Under the pieces are notes generated by a model. That model made no database searches. It was not told where the DNA came from and saw only the letters and a program-made list of their open reading frames with translations. A stretch of 25,125 bases of DNA from Betaproteobacteria bacterium (GTDB lineage: Bacteria > Pseudomonadota > Gammaproteobacteria > Burkholderiales > Casimicrobiaceae), in contig PLYG01000127.1 of assembly GCA_003153335.1 (NCBI GenBank), positions 1 to 25,125 of the forward strand, written 5' to 3'. Shown here in pieces: positions 22,537 to 25,125 of the stretch. Position numbers and translations under genes: made by a program. Each line of letters begins with the position of its first letter. Position 1 is the first letter of the stretch.

Positions 22537-24936
22537 CTAGCCGGCTGGTTGATCCGCCCGCCCGGCCAGGATCGCCGAAAAGACCAGGGTCAGGATGGCG
22601 CCCGGACCGACCGTGATGCCAATCGCCTGCAACACCGGCACCTTGGAAAAGGCCAGCAGGCCAAAGCCCGCCACCGTGGTCAGGTTGGCGCAAAGCAGCG
22701 AGGCCAGCATGCGTGCGGCGTCGTCGCTGGTCGCCGCCGTACGGCGATCGAAGAACAGCGCGTAATTCGAGCCGACCGCGACGATCAGCAGCATCCCGAC
22801 CAGATGCAGTATGGTCAGTTGCTTAGCCGCTAGCGCGAGGCCGGCGACAACTACCAGCACCGCGGCGATCAACGGCGCCAGCACCCGCACAACGCGCGCC
22901 GGCGAGCGCAGGGTGACCAGCAACAAAGCAACTATCGCGGCCAGCCCCGCGAGTGATAGCCAGATCGCCTCGTGCAGATAACCGGCATAGAGTTGGTCCG
23001 TCTCGCCCTTGACGTCGACGAACAAGGCGTTGGGCAGGCGGGCGGCGGCCAGTGCGGCGCGGACCTTGGTCGGGTCGATTGCCAGCGTCGCAGCGTCCGC
23101 AACCGGCCCGCGCAACGGTAACACTGCGCTCCAGCGGCCGCCTTGTTGCACGATCAGCGCATCGACCGCCTGCGCCACCGACGTGCTGTTCAGGTCGGCG
23201 CGCTGCAGTGGCTTGCGGTTGCGGGCAGCCTCGACGTCGTCGACGAACGGAGCGAGGCGCTCGGCGCGGATCGGCAGGGATGCCGTCGCGGCCCGCAAGC
23301 GTCGAATCAACTCTTCCTTCGGCGGCAATGCAGCTTGCCGCGCCTCCTGGGTCGCTGCACTCGGCAGGTAAACGGTAGGGCTCTCGTAGCCAGCCAGCGC
23401 GCCGGCGTCGACCAGCGGCTGCAAAGCGGCGGTGACCTGCTCGGCTGACCGCAGAGCCGACTCCATGTCGGCTCCGGACGTGACCACCAGGTAACGCACA
23501 TCCGGCGCGCCCAGATCGCCACGCAATGATTGATCGCGCGCCTGGTCTTCGGCGGAGATCGGGCTCAATGCCCCCAGTTCGTTGTTCCACAGGGTGCCCC
23601 GGTGCATGACCAGCACGATGCACGAGGTCAGAGCCAGCGCTGCAAGCGCCCAGCGCAAGCTGCCGGCGCGGCGCACCAGTGCGGCAAGCCCCAAGCCCAG
23701 CCGCGAAATATCGCGAATGCGAAAGCCGGCCGGCAGCAGGTTCGGCAGCACAAAACGGGTGACCATCGCGGCGACGATCAGGCCGGTAATCGAGTACAGC
23801 CCCAGTTGCGCCAGTCCGGGAAATCCGGAAAACAACAGGGATGCAAACCCGAACACCGAAGTCAGCACGCCCAGCCGGATGGTGGGCCAGAAGCTGGCGA
23901 GCCAGTCCTGATCGTACCCGTCATCGCCGGGATGGCTGCCCGCCCCGGCAGTGCGGTGCGACTGAATGAACAGGTAGATCGAGTAGTCGACGGCTTCGCC
24001 GATCAATGTGGTGCCGAACCCCAGAGTGAGCCCATGCACCTCGCCGAAACCGAGACTGACTGCGGCCACCGCTGCCAGGGCGCCGGACGCCACCGGCAGC
24101 AGCCCCAGGCCCAGCGCGGCGAACGAGCGGTAGATCAGGAGCAGCAGACTTACGATGATCGCCGCGCTCAACAGCGATAGGCGCAACACCTCGCTCTGTA
24201 TCGTCGCGCGCGCCGACACCGCGAAGGCACCGGGCCCGGTTGCGATCAACTTCGCCTGTCCCGCCGCTGCGCCCGTCTCCCCGAGCGCCCGATCGAATGC
24301 GGCGTGGATATCGGCAATGGCTTGCTGCTGGCCGTCGATGTCCGATCCCGCGGCGCGTGTCTGCGCCAGGAGCAAGGCCCGCGCACCGTCCTTCGATACC
24401 CAGACGCCGTGCAACTGCTGCGGCCGGGACCCACCGTCGAGTTGACCGAGCAAGCTCACCATTTCCCCGGTCGGGTCGCGCGGCAGCACCGACTTGAGCA
24501 GCAGGCCCGCGGGTGATGCGAGCAGGTCTATGCTCTCGCCTATGCTCGCGCGCAGTCCATCTTCGGTAAAGTGTTCCGGCGTGACCGCCGGACTCAACAA
24601 ATAGCGATTGGCAAAGAAAAACGCCCGGTCGCGTTCGATCTCCTTCGCTTCGCCGTTGTGCATCGTGGTAAACGCCTTTGAGGCGCGCAGCTTGTCGCCG
24701 AGATTTCTGGACAGCCTGGCGCGGGTTTCCGCATCGGCGCCTTCGATGCCGATCAGCACCAGCCGGGAAACAGCGCCGTCTTTGAGCTGATCGACCAGAA
24801 TCCTTTGTTCGGCGGTCGGCGCGCGCGGCAGGAACGCCGACAGGTCGGCCGTGAAATGGGTGCGACCGACGATGACGCCGCAGACGAGGAGACCGGCAAT
24901 CCACAGTCCGATAGCGGGCAGTGCGCGGCGATTCAT
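22537..24936 (-). CDS. MMPL/RND family exporter of the APE cluster
   Basis: 799 residues, with the duplicated RND layout: helix 1, a large periplasmic domain, a five- to six-helix bundle (about 225-420), then a second periplasmic domain and second bundle (about 655-795). GTTLIGEAVDYSIYLF and VGMLLIVAVGSNYALFF are the paired TM4-like motifs with the Asp/Asn residues used in proton relay; the first half has Asp, the second Asn. It overlaps the upstream LolA-like gene by 4 bp. It is expected to move the lipid-linked aryl polyene to the periplasmic side for the LolA-like carrier. Confidence 0.93.
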   Translation of the reverse strand: MNRRALPAIGLWIAGLLVCGVIVGRTHFTADLSAFLPRAPTAEQRILVDQLKDGAVSRLVLIGIEGADAETRARLSRNLGDKLRASKAFTTMHNGEAKEIERDRAFFFANRYLLSPAVTPEHFTEDGLRASIGESIDLLASPAGLLLKSVLPRDPTGEMVSLLGQLDGGSRPQQLHGVWVSKDGARALLLAQTRAAGSDIDGQQQAIADIHAAFDRALGETGAAAGQAKLIATGPGAFAVSARATIQSEVLRLSLLSAAIIVSLLLLIYRSFAALGLGLLPVASGALAAVAAVSLGFGEVHGLTLGFGTTLIGEAVDYSIYLFIQSHRTAGAGSHPGDDGYDQDWLASFWPTIRLGVLTSVFGFASLLFSGFPGLAQLGLYSITGLIVAAMVTRFVLPNLLPAGFRIRDISRLGLGLAALVRRAGSLRWALAALALTSCIVLVMHRGTLWNNELGALSPISAEDQARDQSLRGDLGAPDVRYLVVTSGADMESALRSAEQVTAALQPLVDAGALAGYESPTVYLPSAATQEARQAALPPKEELIRRLRAATASLPIRAERLAPFVDDVEAARNRKPLQRADLNSTSVAQAVDALIVQQGGRWSAVLPLRGPVADAATLAIDPTKVRAALAAARLPNALFVDVKGETDQLYAGYLHEAIWLSLAGLAAIVALLLVTLRSPARVVRVLAPLIAAVLVVVAGLALAAKQLTILHLVGMLLIVAVGSNYALFFDRRTAATSDDAARMLASLLCANLTTVAGFGLLAFSKVPVLQAIGITVGPGAILTLVFSAILAGRADQPAG

Positions 24937-25125
24937 TGCGGCGCAGATCTGGCAGGGCCAGCCGCGGCTGCCGCGCCAACGAGTGGCTCGACGGTCATCA
25001 GCGAGCGGTCGCCATCGGCTTGCAGGATTTCGATGGAGCGTACGCGGTCGCGCGTCCCGGTCACGTCGATGCGCAACACGATAGCCGCGAGCTTGTCGTC
25101 GGACGGGTACATGACCAGCGTCCAG
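24933..25125 (-). CDS. LolA-like outer-membrane lipoprotein carrier protein (C-terminal end, partial)
   Basis: Only the last ~63 residues lie in the window; the gene continues past 25125. WTLVMYPSDDKLAAIVLRID, RSIEILQADGDRSLM and a final basic/alanine-rich tail match the end of LolA-related proteins encoded with MMPL exporters in aryl polyene clusters. Such proteins carry lipid-like cargo through the periplasm. Its stop overlaps the MMPL start by 4 bp, so the two are translationally coupled. Confidence 0.75.
   Translation of the reverse strand, partial: WTLVMYPSDDKLAAIVLRIDVTGTRDRVRSIEILQADGDRSLMTVEPLVGAAAAAGPARSAPQ

Noticed and set aside
1..25125. CRISPR array, insertion sequence with transposase, or integrase/attachment site
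   Set aside because: No regularly spaced repeats, no transposase or integrase frames and no paired direct repeats of att type were seen.

Overview
The window looks like a chromosomal piece of a GC-rich Gram-negative proteobacterium, most likely a betaproteobacterium. This is inferred from codon usage, from the outer-membrane and periplasmic proteins (MipA/OmpV-like porin, LolA-like carrier, lipoprotein) and from similarity in content to pigment clusters of Azoarcus-type bacteria. No rRNA, tRNA or housekeeping marker is present, so the genus is not determinable here. Almost the whole window is one secondary-metabolite locus: an aryl polyene (APE, xanthomonadin-like yellow pigment) gene cluster with a dialkylresorcinol (DAR) module embedded in it. 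The predicted product is an aryl-polyene/dialkylresorcinol hybrid, comparable to flexirubins of Bacteroidetes and to the xanthomonadin-dialkylresorcinol hybrid reported from Azoarcus sp. BH72.

Layout. (1) 1-3403, plus strand: the end of a halogenase-like flavin oxidoreductase, a MipA/OmpV outer-membrane protein, a PlsC-like acyltransferase and a family 2 glycosyltransferase. (2) 3410-3555: a 146-bp palindromic MITE-like element filling the gap between convergent genes. (3) 3561-5862, minus strand: a ketosynthase, an acyl carrier protein and a PAP2-type membrane phosphatase. Just upstream of PAP2 lies a decayed fragment of a second glycosyltransferase (5863-6060). (4) 6071-6814, plus strand: a Phd/VapC toxin-antitoxin pair with its own promoter. 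(5) 6832-10052, minus strand: the APE elongation set, in transcription order ketosynthase, chain-length-factor-like protein, dehydratase, ketoreductase. (6) 10053-10383: a divergent control region with a perfect 8-5-8 palindrome. (7) 10384-16346, plus strand: O-methyltransferase, ABC exporter ATPase and permease, a second ACP, a second ketosynthase and a Cys-less ketosynthase-like partner. (8) 16343-19933, minus strand: DarA, DarB, a small HTH-like protein and a BtrH-type acyltransferase candidate. (9) 20169-20684: a BamE/SmpA-like lipoprotein. (10) 20945-25125, minus strand: LolA-like protein (partial), MMPL exporter, polysaccharide deacetylase-like protein and a class I methyltransferase, which are typical APE accessory genes.

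How they may work together. The 8829-10052/8027-8821 ketosynthase pair with the dehydratase and ketoreductase would extend an aryl starter into a polyene on an ACP. The methyltransferases and the halogenase-like flavoprotein would decorate the aryl head. The second ACP/ketosynthase pair plus DarB would supply the beta-keto acyl chains that DarA joins into a dialkylresorcinol. The BtrH-like protein or the PlsC-like acyltransferase could form the ester joining the two parts or attaching them to a carrier. The MMPL/LolA pair and the ABC exporter would move the lipid-like pigment to the outer membrane. Genes expected for the pathway but not seen here, such as the aryl-CoA/ACP ligase, a second (ApeI-like) dehydratase, a thioesterase and the aryl-starter enzyme, probably lie outside the window.
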